A stretch of DNA of 29,205 bases from the IMG/VR virus record IMGVR_UViG_3300036800_000529, positions 1-29,205 of that record; one strand, given 5' to 3'. Each line of letters opens with the position of its first letter. The stretch's first letter is position 1. Below are positions 15,387 through 22,312 of the stretch, piece after piece. Source of the DNA: a virus. The notes beneath the pieces were generated by a model. That model was not told where the DNA came from. It worked only from the letters and a program-made list of their open reading frames with translations, and searched no databases. The position numbers were made by a program, and so were the translations under genes.

Positions 15387-17795
15387 TGCCCGGCCCGTGT
15401 TTTGCGCTGCTCCCCCCATTCCCTGTTGCGCCATCCTCTGCTGCTTCAGCAAATACTCCCGGTGGAACATCGCATGAGCTCGCACGTTTGCGTACCCTGC
15501 GGGTGCATCGATCTTTGCCACCTGCCCCGCATCCGCCGAAAACCACCGCATGCAGATTTCCAGCTCCACTGCGTGATTGTCGGCGAACTCATCCGGCATG
15601 ATACTCGGCAGTAACAGTTCCACTCCGCTTGGCTCATCTCGCCTTACCACCGGCGCCTCTCCAACAAGCTGTGCGATCTCGCGGTACTGCTTCGTCCGCG
15701 ACTCCTCATCCGGAATCACGAACTCCTCCAATCCGATCATCCTCTTGATCAGCGCCATATTCTCAGGATGCGCAAGCACCCCCTGCAGTTGCGGGTCGGG
15801 ATTCGTAAGCAGTTGCATCAGCACGGCCCGTTGCTGCGACCACAGCGTCGGATATTGCTCGTCCGTTTCGGGGTAACTGAACAAATTCCCTTTCAGATCC
15901 GCCAGCCGGATCCATTTCGACTCGAACGCGGATCCCGCGCCAAGAAGCGTCACTTCCACGTCGCGCGGACGGTTTCTCCGGAAACAATCCACCGCCAGCA
16001 GCATCACGTCCGCATGGAAAAATTTCATTCGCCGCCACACCAGCCCGATTCTGCCCATCGCCTGGTCCCGTGCCATCGAATATCCGGCCGCTGTATCATT
16101 CCCGGACATGGCCCCGCCAAACAGCGCCGGAAACGCGCCCGTGAGGAATTGCGCCACGGGCCCCATCAGATTCGCCGCGTGTTGTGCAAGGTCGGGAGGC
16201 ACCTCTGCCGGCGCTGGCTGAAAGAATCCCGAAGCCAACGACTGCCCCGGTTTCGCCCGTGCAGGATAATGTGCTCCTGGCTCCGCCGTCTGATTCTGCA
16301 ATGAATCGAAATCTAGCACCTCGCTATCCGCGTAAATCGGCGGGATTCCGTACTCGTACGTCTCGATCTGCAGGTTCGATAGCGTATTGAAACGCTCCTG
16401 CACGCTGATCATCACATCGCCCAACGCCGGCCGGCCGCTCGACCCGTCTCCGGGCAGCGCATGTAGCACGCGCCAGTGATCGTCCATAGTCTCGCTGCGC
16501 GCTTCGCAATAAGTGTCCGCGGCAAACGCGACATATGCTCCGTCCGGAAAAAGCTCCAGCAGTTCATCTCGCAGTTCCTTGTCCTCGAGCGCAAAGAATG
16601 CCCAGGGCCGCAGCCAGGTCCTCTGGAAGGTGATGAGGTTCATGTTGAAGTCGCCGCCCTCCGTCAGCGGACCTCCTTGCGACTGCGAAAGCCGTGCCAG
16701 CCGCTCGTATTCCTGCGCTCCAGATGCAACCGGCGCTCCGATCTTATCCGCCGCATGAGGATATGCCGCGCGCAGTCGCGCCTGATGCACCTCCATGTTC
16801 CATTGCAGGTAGGGATACTCATGCATCTCGTTGGCCCAGGGAGGAGTCTTCAGTTCCAACCCTCCGACAATCGTGATCACCTCTTGTCCATTCGGCACTC
16901 GCAGCCGCGTCTGTCCCGCCGGCACCGTAATCATTTCCACGGCCACAAAATCTTCCTCTGTCAGCAGCGCGCCGCATTCTGCGCAAGTCACCTCGGCCTC
17001 AGAAGACGCGCTCTCTTTCTGCTTTGCTGGTTGTCCATTCCCTGGTTTCGGCGTTTCCGTGCCGCATTCCGGACAAACATAGCAATTGCCTCCGACCCGC
17101 ACCTCTCGGCTTTCAATCTCCGTCTCGGGATGAAACCCAAATCTCTGTCCATCCACTACGTAACGCACGTAAGCGCCAACCTTTCCATCCGTCCACAGGT
17201 TGAACGCTTCATCCGCCACCAGATTTCCAATCCGATTGTTTCTCTCCACCAGCGCGGCCACTTCGGTCGCTGCTTTGGCCGCCGCCACGTCCTCTTCCGC
17301 CTGTGCCGATGTCGGGAAAAATCTCACGCGCGGCACGTCTTGCGACAGCACCGCCACCAACGACAATCCAAACGCTTGGTAAATATTCGTCACGAACTCA
17401 TAGCGCGGCAGGTCCTCCAGCGAACTCGCGCTCGTCAGCTTCTGCTCAAAGGGTAAATGCCAGTTCTGGTCTCGTTCGTCCCACCACAAATACTGCAACC
17501 CTCTCCAGAATTGGTGCGCCTGCTTGATGCGCCGGATCTCCTGCCGTCTCGACAATTCTGATTCCGTCGAAAACTGCAGCACCAGTCTGTGCAACGCGTC
17601 CCGAAGCTTTTCTGGCAGCGTTTCATTGTTCGGGCCATACGGCTGTGACGCGGACTCTGCATCTTCTCCGCCCGAAGCGCTCTTCCCGCGTGACCCGGCC
17701 GTTGCCCGGGCAGTTTCTGTCCCTGCCGATTCGACCGGACCTTCCACGGGTACGATGCCCGCATCAACCTTCGAACGTTCTGCTTGTTTGGTCAT
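15378..17795 (-). CDS. Phage portal protein, large P22-like type, with zinc-ribbon insertion
   Basis: 805 residues from ATG 17795 (GAGAG upstream), close to the ~725 residues of the P22 portal. After a disordered 60-residue N-terminus, a helical region (LRDALHRLVLQFSTESELSRR, then AHQFWRGLQYLWWDE) and YEFVTNIYQAFGLSLVAVL are typical of this portal type. C238/C241-x2-C244 and C271-x2-C274 (CPECG...CAECG) form what looks like a zinc ribbon at about 235-280, separated by a Lys/Ser-rich loop. The long C-terminal half (IQVERFNTLSNLQIETYEYG-like helix, AAGYSMARDQAMGRIGLVWRR) fits the stem and barrel. The portal forms the DNA gate and binds TerL and the scaffold. The call relies on size, texture and position between terminase and scaffold. 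Confidence 0.75.
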   Translation of the reverse strand: MTKQAERSKVDAGIVPVEGPVESAGTETARATAGSRGKSASGGEDAESASQPYGPNNETLPEKLRDALHRLVLQFSTESELSRRQEIRRIKQAHQFWRGLQYLWWDERDQNWHLPFEQKLTSASSLEDLPRYEFVTNIYQAFGLSLVAVLSQDVPRVRFFPTSAQAEEDVAAAKAATEVAALVERNNRIGNLVADEAFNLWTDGKVGAYVRYVVDGQRFGFHPETEIESREVRVGGNCYVCPECGTETPKPGNGQPAKQKESASSEAEVTCAECGALLTEEDFVAVEMITVPAGQTRLRVPNGQEVITIVGGLELKTPPWANEMHEYPYLQWNMEVHQARLRAAYPHAADKIGAPVASGAQEYERLARLSQSQGGPLTEGGDFNMNLITFQRTWLRPWAFFALEDKELRDELLELFPDGAYVAFAADTYCEARSETMDDHWRVLHALPGDGSSGRPALGDVMISVQERFNTLSNLQIETYEYGIPPIYADSEVLDFDSLQNQTAEPGAHYPARAKPGQSLASGFFQPAPAEVPPDLAQHAANLMGPVAQFLTGAFPALFGGAMSGNDTAAGYSMARDQAMGRIGLVWRRMKFFHADVMLLAVDCFRRNRPRDVEVTLLGAGSAFESKWIRLADLKGNLFSYPETDEQYPTLWSQQRAVLMQLLTNPDPQLQGVLAHPENMALIKRMIGLEEFVIPDEESRTKQYREIAQLVGEAPVVRRDEPSGVELLLPSIMPDEFADNHAVELEICMRWFSADAGQVAKIDAPAGYANVRAHAMFHREYLLKQQRMAQQGMGGAAQNTGRAQA

Positions 17796-17998
17796 TCGTC
17801 TCTCGCTGACCTGAATTTTTCTCTACCTTGCGAAACGTCTTGGCGCCTTCCAAATGCCCCGCTGCGCTACCACGCGCTTTGCTCACCCAGCAGACTCCCG
17901 CGGTTTTCTCCAGTACTTACCGTATGGCTCAGCTCTTTCATTGAGCTTGAGAATGACTTCAGCTCGGCGCTCAAACGCGTTCAGGAGCTGGAGGAACA

Positions 17999-18373
17999 AT
18001 GTCGCTACGAAAAGTCGGAAGGGCGCTATTTGGCGGTTACTTCATCTACAGTGGAATTAATCATTTTCTTCACGAAAAAGATCTTGTGCAATATGCGAAA
18101 GCAAAACACGTCCCTGCTCCCGATGCGGCAGTCATAGCCAGCGGAATCGCATTGGTGGCTGGTGGAACGAGCTTGGCCCTGGGGCTGAAGCCTAAGTTCG
18201 GGGCAGCCTCTGTAGTGGGTTTCCTTGCCGCGGTCACACCCAGCATTCACAATTTCTGGGCCGATGCCGACCCGAATCAGCGCCAAAACAATATGGCGCA
18301 CTTTGGCAAGAATTTGGCTCTCTTGAGCGGCGCCTTGGCATTTGCCGGTGGCGAATCTCGCCACTCGGATTAA
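17999..18373 (+). CDS. DoxX-like small membrane protein, inverted cargo gene
   Basis: 124 residues; ATG with GGAGGAACA directly upstream. Four hydrophobic segments are seen (about 8-23, 43-62, 67-83, 102-117) separated by short loops. The N-terminal pattern GRALFGGYFIYSGINHF and the C-terminal NFWADADPNQ...HFGKNLALLSGALAF are those of the DoxX family, membrane proteins linked to respiratory or thiol-redox functions in some bacteria; the exact role here is unknown. It lies between the portal gene and the 121-residue gene and is read against them. Its 3' end takes part in an inverted repeat that continues past the stop. Confidence 0.88.
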   Translation: MSLRKVGRALFGGYFIYSGINHFLHEKDLVQYAKAKHVPAPDAAVIASGIALVAGGTSLALGLKPKFGAASVVGFLAAVTPSIHNFWADADPNQRQNNMAHFGKNLALLSGALAFAGGESRHSD

Positions 18374-18409
18374 AAGTCGATCTCATATTGCAATTCCGCC
18401 ACCGGCAAA
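18341..18409. repeat. Inverted repeat across the 3' end of the DoxX-like gene
   Basis: TTTGCCGGTGGC (18341-18352) and GCCACCGGCAAA (18398-18409) are perfect 12-bp inverted arms, 45 bases apart, extendable by four pairs with a one-base bulge. The left arm is inside the gene and the right arm is 25 bases after its stop. It can form a stem in RNA, or mark a rearrangement or insertion boundary. Confidence 0.6.
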
Positions 18410-18438
18410 CCCACCCGCTACGTGCGCCCCAATCCAGA

Positions 18439-18480
18439 GCCGTCATTCTGAGCGCCGCACTCGCGCGAAGAATCCCTTTT
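18439..18480. repeat. Dispersed intergenic repeat, copy 1
   Basis: GCCGTCATTCTGAGCGCCGC followed by ACTCGCGCGAAGAATCC and TTTT. A second copy at 22202-22243 differs at 2 of 42 positions. The core 'GTCATTCTGAGCG...GAAGAATCC' is a recurrent intergenic element in this group of bacteria, to my knowledge. Confidence 0.75.
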
Positions 18481-18515
18481 CGGTTTTTCCGTTTTTTTCG
18501 ACGCTTTTTTCGTCA

Positions 18516-18697
18516 GGCACGGCTTCAGCCGTGCCATGAAGCGTTACGATCTGGCTGCGGCTTTGGCCGCCGAGGAACCGAATTTATGCTTCTCACACAG
18601 ATTCTTCAGCCACAGAGGATGTTTGTAGGTCGCGGCTTTAGCCGCGACGAAAGAACGGGCGCGAAGCGCCTACCGCTCGCGGTGCAGTTCCCGCGAG
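18516..18697. repeat. Cluster of REP-like hairpins
   Basis: Four short perfect palindromes in 180 bases: GGCACGGC-TTCA-GCCGTGCC (18516-18535), GTCGCGGC-TTTA-GCCGCGAC (18629-18648), GGCGC-GAA-GCGCC (18658-18670) and CTCGCGG-8 bases-CCGCGAG (18676-18697). The first two share the GGC-TTYA-GCC tip, which suggests one element family. No transposase lies nearby in the window. Confidence 0.65.
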
Positions 18698-18753
18698 CTT
18701 TCGGTTTCAATGCTCTGCCGCTTCTGCCAACGCTCCCGCCGTAAAGCTCCGCC

Positions 18754-19119
18754 CTATTCCTTTCGCGCAGTCGGTAATGCAACTCCATCGCCTTGCTCAT
18801 TTTTCTTAGCTGACTCAAATTCCAGTGCCCGGTTGATCTGCAGCCACGACCGTCTCCGCATCGGCGCCCCCGCTTGAATTCCTTGCGGGCCCTGTTTTAT
18901 CGCAGGCTTCCGAAGCGCCCGATATGAATCGTTTCCCTCACCAGAATGTCCCACCGGCTTGCTTTCACCATCCATCGCCACAGAAATCGGCGGAACTCCC
19001 GCGATTCCGAGGATTGAGTTGAGCAGCGCTCGATTCTCGGCCCGCAACCGCGCCACTTCCGCTTCAAGGGTCGTCTCATATCGTCTTGACGTCAGCTTCG
19101 CCCAGAACTCTCGCATCAT
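18754..19119 (-). CDS. Small phage-module protein with N-terminal coiled coil
   Basis: 121 residues from ATG 19119 (another ATG follows immediately), with GGAGAG 5 bases upstream. Residues about 14-40 form a leucine-spaced helix (YETTLEAEVARLRAENRALL) likely to be a coiled coil; the remainder is polar, Gly/Lys/Arg-rich and probably disordered. It starts 22 bases after the TerL stop, so both are in one transcript, and it precedes the portal gene on that strand after the REP-rich gap and the inverted DoxX gene. A packaging accessory role is possible; no family recognised. Confidence 0.6.
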   Translation of the reverse strand: MMREFWAKLTSRRYETTLEAEVARLRAENRALLNSILGIAGVPPISVAMDGESKPVGHSGEGNDSYRALRKPAIKQGPQGIQAGAPMRRRSWLQINRALEFESAKKNEQGDGVALPTARKE

Positions 19120-19141
19120 CGCCGCTCTCCAAGTTCAACGT

Positions 19142-20797
19142 CTACCATCTTCGTCGGTGCACGAACGATACCGGTCCCCTTCCCCGCGTTTCCTCGACCT
19201 GTGCCTTCCGCGCCTGAATCGCCCGAATTGTCGGATCGTCCGACACGACGCGCGCCGCCAACCGTTGCTCAAGCGGCATCTGTGCCTGTCGGCCACGCCC
19301 TAGTCCATAGCGCGACTTCAGCCCGTACCGCGCCGCATCTGCCGCGTCGTCTCCGTCCATCTTCTCGATGTCTTCCACCCGCACACTGTCGCGCACCAGG
19401 TTAGGCAGCGACCGAATCAGCTCCTCGCAATTCTCGGTCAGCAGCCACTCGTCTGCCTCAAGCATTTGATACATCAGCATCCAGCCGCCTACGCGATCGT
19501 CATCGGCTGGCACAGGCCGCGGCAATCCGGCCGCCGCGAAAACATCTCCCATTTGCTCCGCAATCGATGCTTCATCGGTTCGCCGCGCAAACGCGTCTGG
19601 CGAAAGATAGATCGCATCAACCTTCTCCCGCGACTCGCTGCTTTCCTTCCAACAGCGTTTCTCGTTGTCCCATGTTGCTCCAGGCTTCCCTACGTGTTCG
19701 CCGCCAGAAAAACATCTCGCCACGATTTCTCGCGCCAGTTCTCTCGGCGGCGTGCGATGCGTCACGTATTCCCGGTATGTCACCACTCCCGGCTGCAGGT
19801 CTACTCGATCCTCGCCCGTTGTCGAACCTGGAACCCGCTCGTCTGCCGCGCCCTCAGCGAATGCGCCTTTCCATTCTCCTTGCGCGTGCCAGTACACCGC
19901 CGCCGGATGCTCGAATCCCCAATCGATCGAGATCCACCGTGGCCACCACGGTTTCCACTCGATTTCCTCTGCCCGAATCACATGCCGTGCCCATTGAAAA
20001 CGGTCGAAGTACTGCCCAGCCAGCACGTCCCAATCGCCGTCCAGAAACGCTCGCCTCAAATTCGAGGGCAGCGCTTTCAACGTTTTCAGGTAATTCGTAT
20101 CCTTCGCATAAATCGGATTGTCCGAGACGCGCGCCGCTGTAAATCCATAGTCGTTGGGATCGTATTCATCCGCGGAGTCCATTCCCGGCGCTGGTTCGCG
20201 ATCGATCCAGAGCGCCTTCACCCAGGCGTGCCCTATATTCCCAGGATTGGTCGCCGCAGCCATGCAGGGAAAACTTCCCGGCACCGGACACCGGTTGCGG
20301 CTCGTTAGAAACTGCCACTGCCGCAACGTAAACATCGTCAGCTCATCGATGCCAATGAACAGAAATTCCGCTCCCTGGTATTGATAAACATCATTTTCGT
20401 TCTGGCAGTATCCGAATCTCGTGGTCGACCCGTTCAGCCACGTGACAACATGTTTCGATTCGTTGAAACTGATGTATTTGTCGCGCTCAATATCCCTCCT
20501 GAAATACATCAGAAGTGACTGTTCGAGCTCACGGAACGTGCGCCTCAGCAGAAGCGTATCCACGCCCGAAAACTTGTTTGCTTGAAGAACCGCCTCCATC
20601 AGCAGCGCTTTTGACTTTCCCGGCCCTGCTGCGCCGCCGAAGAGTCGATACTTCGCATCGCAGCCATGAAATTCGTTCTGCTTTGGAAAGGGTTGGTAGC
20701 GAAGCTTCAGTTTCAATATCTCGCCGTCGAAGTCTACGGGTCGCTTTTGTAGGCTTTTAGCGATCCCGCTCTCCGTTTTTGGTATAACGATTGCCAT
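19142..20797 (-). CDS. terL: Phage terminase large subunit (packaging ATPase and nuclease)
   Basis: 551 residues from ATG 20797; a TTG 18 bases earlier is also in frame. The ATPase part has Walker A at residues 54-62 (GGAAGPGKS), an adenine-binding-like QNEFH upstream, Walker B at about 145-152 (FLFIGIDE with D151/E152) and a coupling motif at 182-187 (ATNPGN). The nuclease part starts WISIDWGFEHP (D292) and has a C-terminal DGDDAADAARYGL (D481, D484, D487) for metal binding. The enzyme pumps DNA through the portal and cuts concatemers. All key residues are present, so it looks intact. Length is normal for the family. It follows the 54-residue gene by 26 bases and heads the packaging/head cluster. 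Confidence 0.95.
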   Translation of the reverse strand: MAIVIPKTESGIAKSLQKRPVDFDGEILKLKLRYQPFPKQNEFHGCDAKYRLFGGAAGPGKSKALLMEAVLQANKFSGVDTLLLRRTFRELEQSLLMYFRRDIERDKYISFNESKHVVTWLNGSTTRFGYCQNENDVYQYQGAEFLFIGIDELTMFTLRQWQFLTSRNRCPVPGSFPCMAAATNPGNIGHAWVKALWIDREPAPGMDSADEYDPNDYGFTAARVSDNPIYAKDTNYLKTLKALPSNLRRAFLDGDWDVLAGQYFDRFQWARHVIRAEEIEWKPWWPRWISIDWGFEHPAAVYWHAQGEWKGAFAEGAADERVPGSTTGEDRVDLQPGVVTYREYVTHRTPPRELAREIVARCFSGGEHVGKPGATWDNEKRCWKESSESREKVDAIYLSPDAFARRTDEASIAEQMGDVFAAAGLPRPVPADDDRVGGWMLMYQMLEADEWLLTENCEELIRSLPNLVRDSVRVEDIEKMDGDDAADAARYGLKSRYGLGRGRQAQMPLEQRLAARVVSDDPTIRAIQARKAQVEETRGRGPVSFVHRRRW

Positions 20798-20823
20798 CGA
20801 CGCACCGCCCCCCAATCGTTTGC

Positions 20824-20988
20824 TTACGCTATCGTCCGGATCTTTTCTCCCACATAAAACGCCGCTGCTCCTCCAAGAAATGCCGCCCCGATCGCCACAT
20901 GATGCATGCTCAATACCACCCCGAGAATCAGCGCTACAATCCCTCCCAACTGAACTGCGTATCCAACTTCCGTTTTATTTACCGACAT
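20824..20988 (-). CDS. 54-residue membrane protein, holin-like candidate
   Basis: A small gene with a near-perfect ribosome binding site (AAGGAGAAGAGACTATG). The protein starts MSVNKTEVGYAVQLGG and has two hydrophobic stretches, about 11-27 (AVQLGGIVALILGVVL) and 31-46 (VAIGAAFLGGAAAFYV), joined by SMHH, ending in a basic tail (GEKIRTIA). It ends 26 bases before TerL and is probably translated from the same message. Two-helix proteins of this size include class II holins and small phage membrane proteins, but the sequence itself does not prove lysis. Checked codon by codon from the minus strand. Confidence 0.72.
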   Translation of the reverse strand: MSVNKTEVGYAVQLGGIVALILGVVLSMHHVAIGAAFLGGAAAFYVGEKIRTIA

Positions 20989-21146
20989 AGTCTCTTCTCC
21001 TTGTTAAATTGTAGGTGGAATCTCGTTTGCTTCCCTGGTGAGTTGCCTCTTCCGTCCTCTGCCGCCCCAAATTGACCACACCGGCAAATGCTGGGGTGGT
21101 AGCATTGCTGCGTTCCTTGGCATCGCGATTTCTGAGGAGACGTAAA

Positions 21147-21308
21147 ATGAAGAATTACCGCTCGACGTTTTCTGCCATTTTGCTGGCCCTGTTTATGCTT
21201 TCAGTCTCTGCTACTCCAGCCAGCGCCAAATCGAAGCATCAGCGAAAGCACGTCAAGCATGCCGCCGCTCATCACGTCAAGCAGCACAAGGCACCCAAGC
21301 ACGCTTAG
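21147..21308 (+). CDS. Secreted Lys/His-rich mini-protein
   Basis: 53 residues from ATG 21147, preceded by GAGGAGACGTAAA; the frame is open upstream to 21072 but without a ribosome site. Residues 1-27 are a classic Sec signal peptide (SAILLALFMLSVSATPASA). The mature part of 26 residues contains 7 Lys and 7 His (KSKHQRKHVKHAAAHH...), with no Cys and almost no hydrophobic residue. Short Lys/His-rich secreted proteins occur in soil bacteria and may bind metals or the cell surface; function here is unknown. It faces the packaging operon, and its TAG overlaps the TAA of the convergent gene. Confidence 0.7.
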   Translation: MKNYRSTFSAILLALFMLSVSATPASAKSKHQRKHVKHAAAHHVKQHKAPKHA

Positions 21309-21691
21309 GCCGGCCCACCCTGATCAGAGTTTTCCTCTGTTCCCGGCAAATTCCGCACCGGTCGTGAAACTTCATGATGAAGTTCCACGATCGTTGGCGT
21401 TTCGATCGACCCCGTCCCGGCACCTCGCGGCGGCTCCAGAATTCGGCTGCACTCTTTTAAAACATCCACTAACAGCTTTTGCGCGGTTTCCGTTTTAATC
21501 CCACTCGTTTCTCTCAGCGTCTCCACCACGCCCACGTACCCCTCTGCCACTGTTTGCTCGTCCAGTCCTACCTTGCGAAAGGCCTCGCCCAGTCGGATCC
21601 GCCTCCGCCTCCGGCGCTTGATTGGCTTCCATGCTCTGCTCGGCAACTCGTTGGAACTCTCTGCCGAATTTTCCTCTCCGCTCCGTTTCAC
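21305..21691 (-). CDS. Putative small terminase subunit
   Basis: 128 residues from GTG 21691, four bases after the stop of the 85-residue gene; a longer frame from ATG 21838 overlaps that gene by 143 bases and is less likely. A basic patch (KPIKRRRRRRIRLGEAF) leads to a helical domain (FRKVGLDEQTVAEGYVGVVE, then ETAQKLLVDVLKECSRIL), and a polar tail follows. The layout, a helix-turn-helix-like segment (GLDEQTVAEGYVGVV) plus an oligomerising helix upstream of TerL, fits a small terminase. No match was checked. The role is inferred mainly from position at the head of the packaging cluster. Confidence 0.5.
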   Translation of the reverse strand: MKRSGEENSAESSNELPSRAWKPIKRRRRRRIRLGEAFRKVGLDEQTVAEGYVGVVETLRETSGIKTETAQKLLVDVLKECSRILEPPRGAGTGSIETPTIVELHHEVSRPVRNLPGTEENSDQGGPA

Positions 21692-21695
21692 TTGC

Positions 21696-21953
21696 TTACC
21701 TGTGCGTTGTCCGCCTTCTCTTCCGCTCCGCCGCTTCCCGCAGCGATTCCAATCTTTCCGACCGTCGCGTCGCTTCGCGTTTTGCTTTCCGCTCATCGAT
21801 AGGCTCCAGTGACTGAAAAAGTCCGAATACCGCGCCATCTAGTGAATCACGGTGTTCTCTGCACAGCTTGTCTCCTTCGATCCGCTCTCGCCGGCAGGGC
21901 TTCCAGCCCTGTGCGCGATCGCCCGAACGGACGAATCCAGCACACAATTTCAT
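21696..21953 (-). CDS. Small Cys/His protein, possible zinc binder
   Basis: 85 residues from ATG 21953, with AAGGA 7 bases upstream. C4, C20, C31 and H34 (LCAGF, KPCRRERI, LCREH) are spaced as a possible C3H zinc site. The middle is hydrophobic (LDGAVFGLFQSLEP) and the C-terminus is an Arg/Glu-rich helix (ERLESLREAAERKRRR). It is followed directly by the putative small terminase, with which it is probably coupled. A short palindrome (CAGGGC-TTCCA-GCCCTG) lies inside the coding sequence near C20. Family not recognised; a regulatory or DNA-binding role is a guess. Confidence 0.58.
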   Translation of the reverse strand: MKLCAGFVRSGDRAQGWKPCRRERIEGDKLCREHRDSLDGAVFGLFQSLEPIDERKAKREATRRSERLESLREAAERKRRRTTHR

Positions 21954-22020
21954 CAATGGTTCCTTGCGGAAAGATGCTGCGACACTACGAAGTTATCGGA
22001 AGGCAGGCTTACTTCAGTTT

Positions 22021-22209
22021 CTACAACAGATCCTCAGCGGAAACCGGCTCGAAGTCGTCCAAGAAAGACAGTTCAGGAGGTCGGAACTTCAGTGTGCGCG
22101 TGAGAGTAGCCTTGTAGCTTGGCCCATCAATGCGAGGGATCTCTCTTCGTGTCTCAACTCCGCCGTGCTGCAAAACCACCTGCTGCGCACACCAACGCGA
22201 CGCCGTCAT
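22021..22209 (-). CDS. Doubtful small gene upstream of the packaging genes
   Basis: 62 codons, of which the last half (RIDGPSYKATLTRTLKFRPP, then ELSFLDDFEPVSAEDLL) reads like a real acidic-tailed protein. The ATG at 22209 falls inside the dispersed repeat and has no ribosome site, so the true start may be GTG 22179 or later, or the frame may be noncoding. It ends 67 bases before the 85-residue gene on the same strand. Confidence 0.3.
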   Translation of the reverse strand: MTASRWCAQQVVLQHGGVETRREIPRIDGPSYKATLTRTLKFRPPELSFLDDFEPVSAEDLL

Positions 22210-22243
22210 TCTGAGCGCCGCACTTGCGCGAAGAATCCCTCTT
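22202..22243. repeat. Dispersed intergenic repeat, copy 2
   Basis: 40 of 42 bases identical to 18439-18480, in the same orientation. The two copies lie 3.76 kb apart and bracket terL and the packaging genes. Confidence 0.75.
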
Positions 22244-22290
22244 CGATTTGTCTTTGCGACGTTTTTCCCCTCGCGCGGTCGCTACGCCAT

Positions 22291-22306
22291 CGGAGCTTGA
22301 GCTCCG
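22291..22306. repeat. Small hairpin after the lipoprotein gene
   Basis: CGGAGC-TTGA-GCTCCG, 6-bp stem, 6 bases beyond the minus-strand lipoprotein stop. No T run follows, so it is a weak terminator at best; it may be another REP-like element. Confidence 0.4.
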
Positions 22307-22312
22307 GCATAT

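Larger units (their letters stand above)
18374..18753. other. 380-base gene-free stretch rich in repeats and hairpins
   Basis: No convincing coding frame. It holds the right arm of the DoxX inverted repeat, a dispersed 42-base repeat (18439-18480), a T-rich patch (18483-18511) and four hairpins (18516-18697). The region is typical of REP-like intergenic clusters in Acidobacteriota and unlike compact phage DNA. Confidence 0.6.
21954..22312. other. 358-base stretch with one doubtful small gene and REP-like elements
   Basis: Apart from the doubtful 22021-22209 frame, it holds repeat copy 2 (22202-22243), a T-rich patch (22245-22270) and a hairpin (22291-22306). No promoter stands out for the minus-strand packaging genes. 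Confidence 0.45.

Noticed and set aside
16476-17456. 326-codon plus-strand frame opposite the portal gene
   Set aside because: Arg/His/Leu-rich translation typical of the antisense of a GC-rich gene.
19466-20308. 280-codon plus-strand frame opposite terL
   Set aside because: Lies entirely within a terminase with intact Walker and nuclease motifs.
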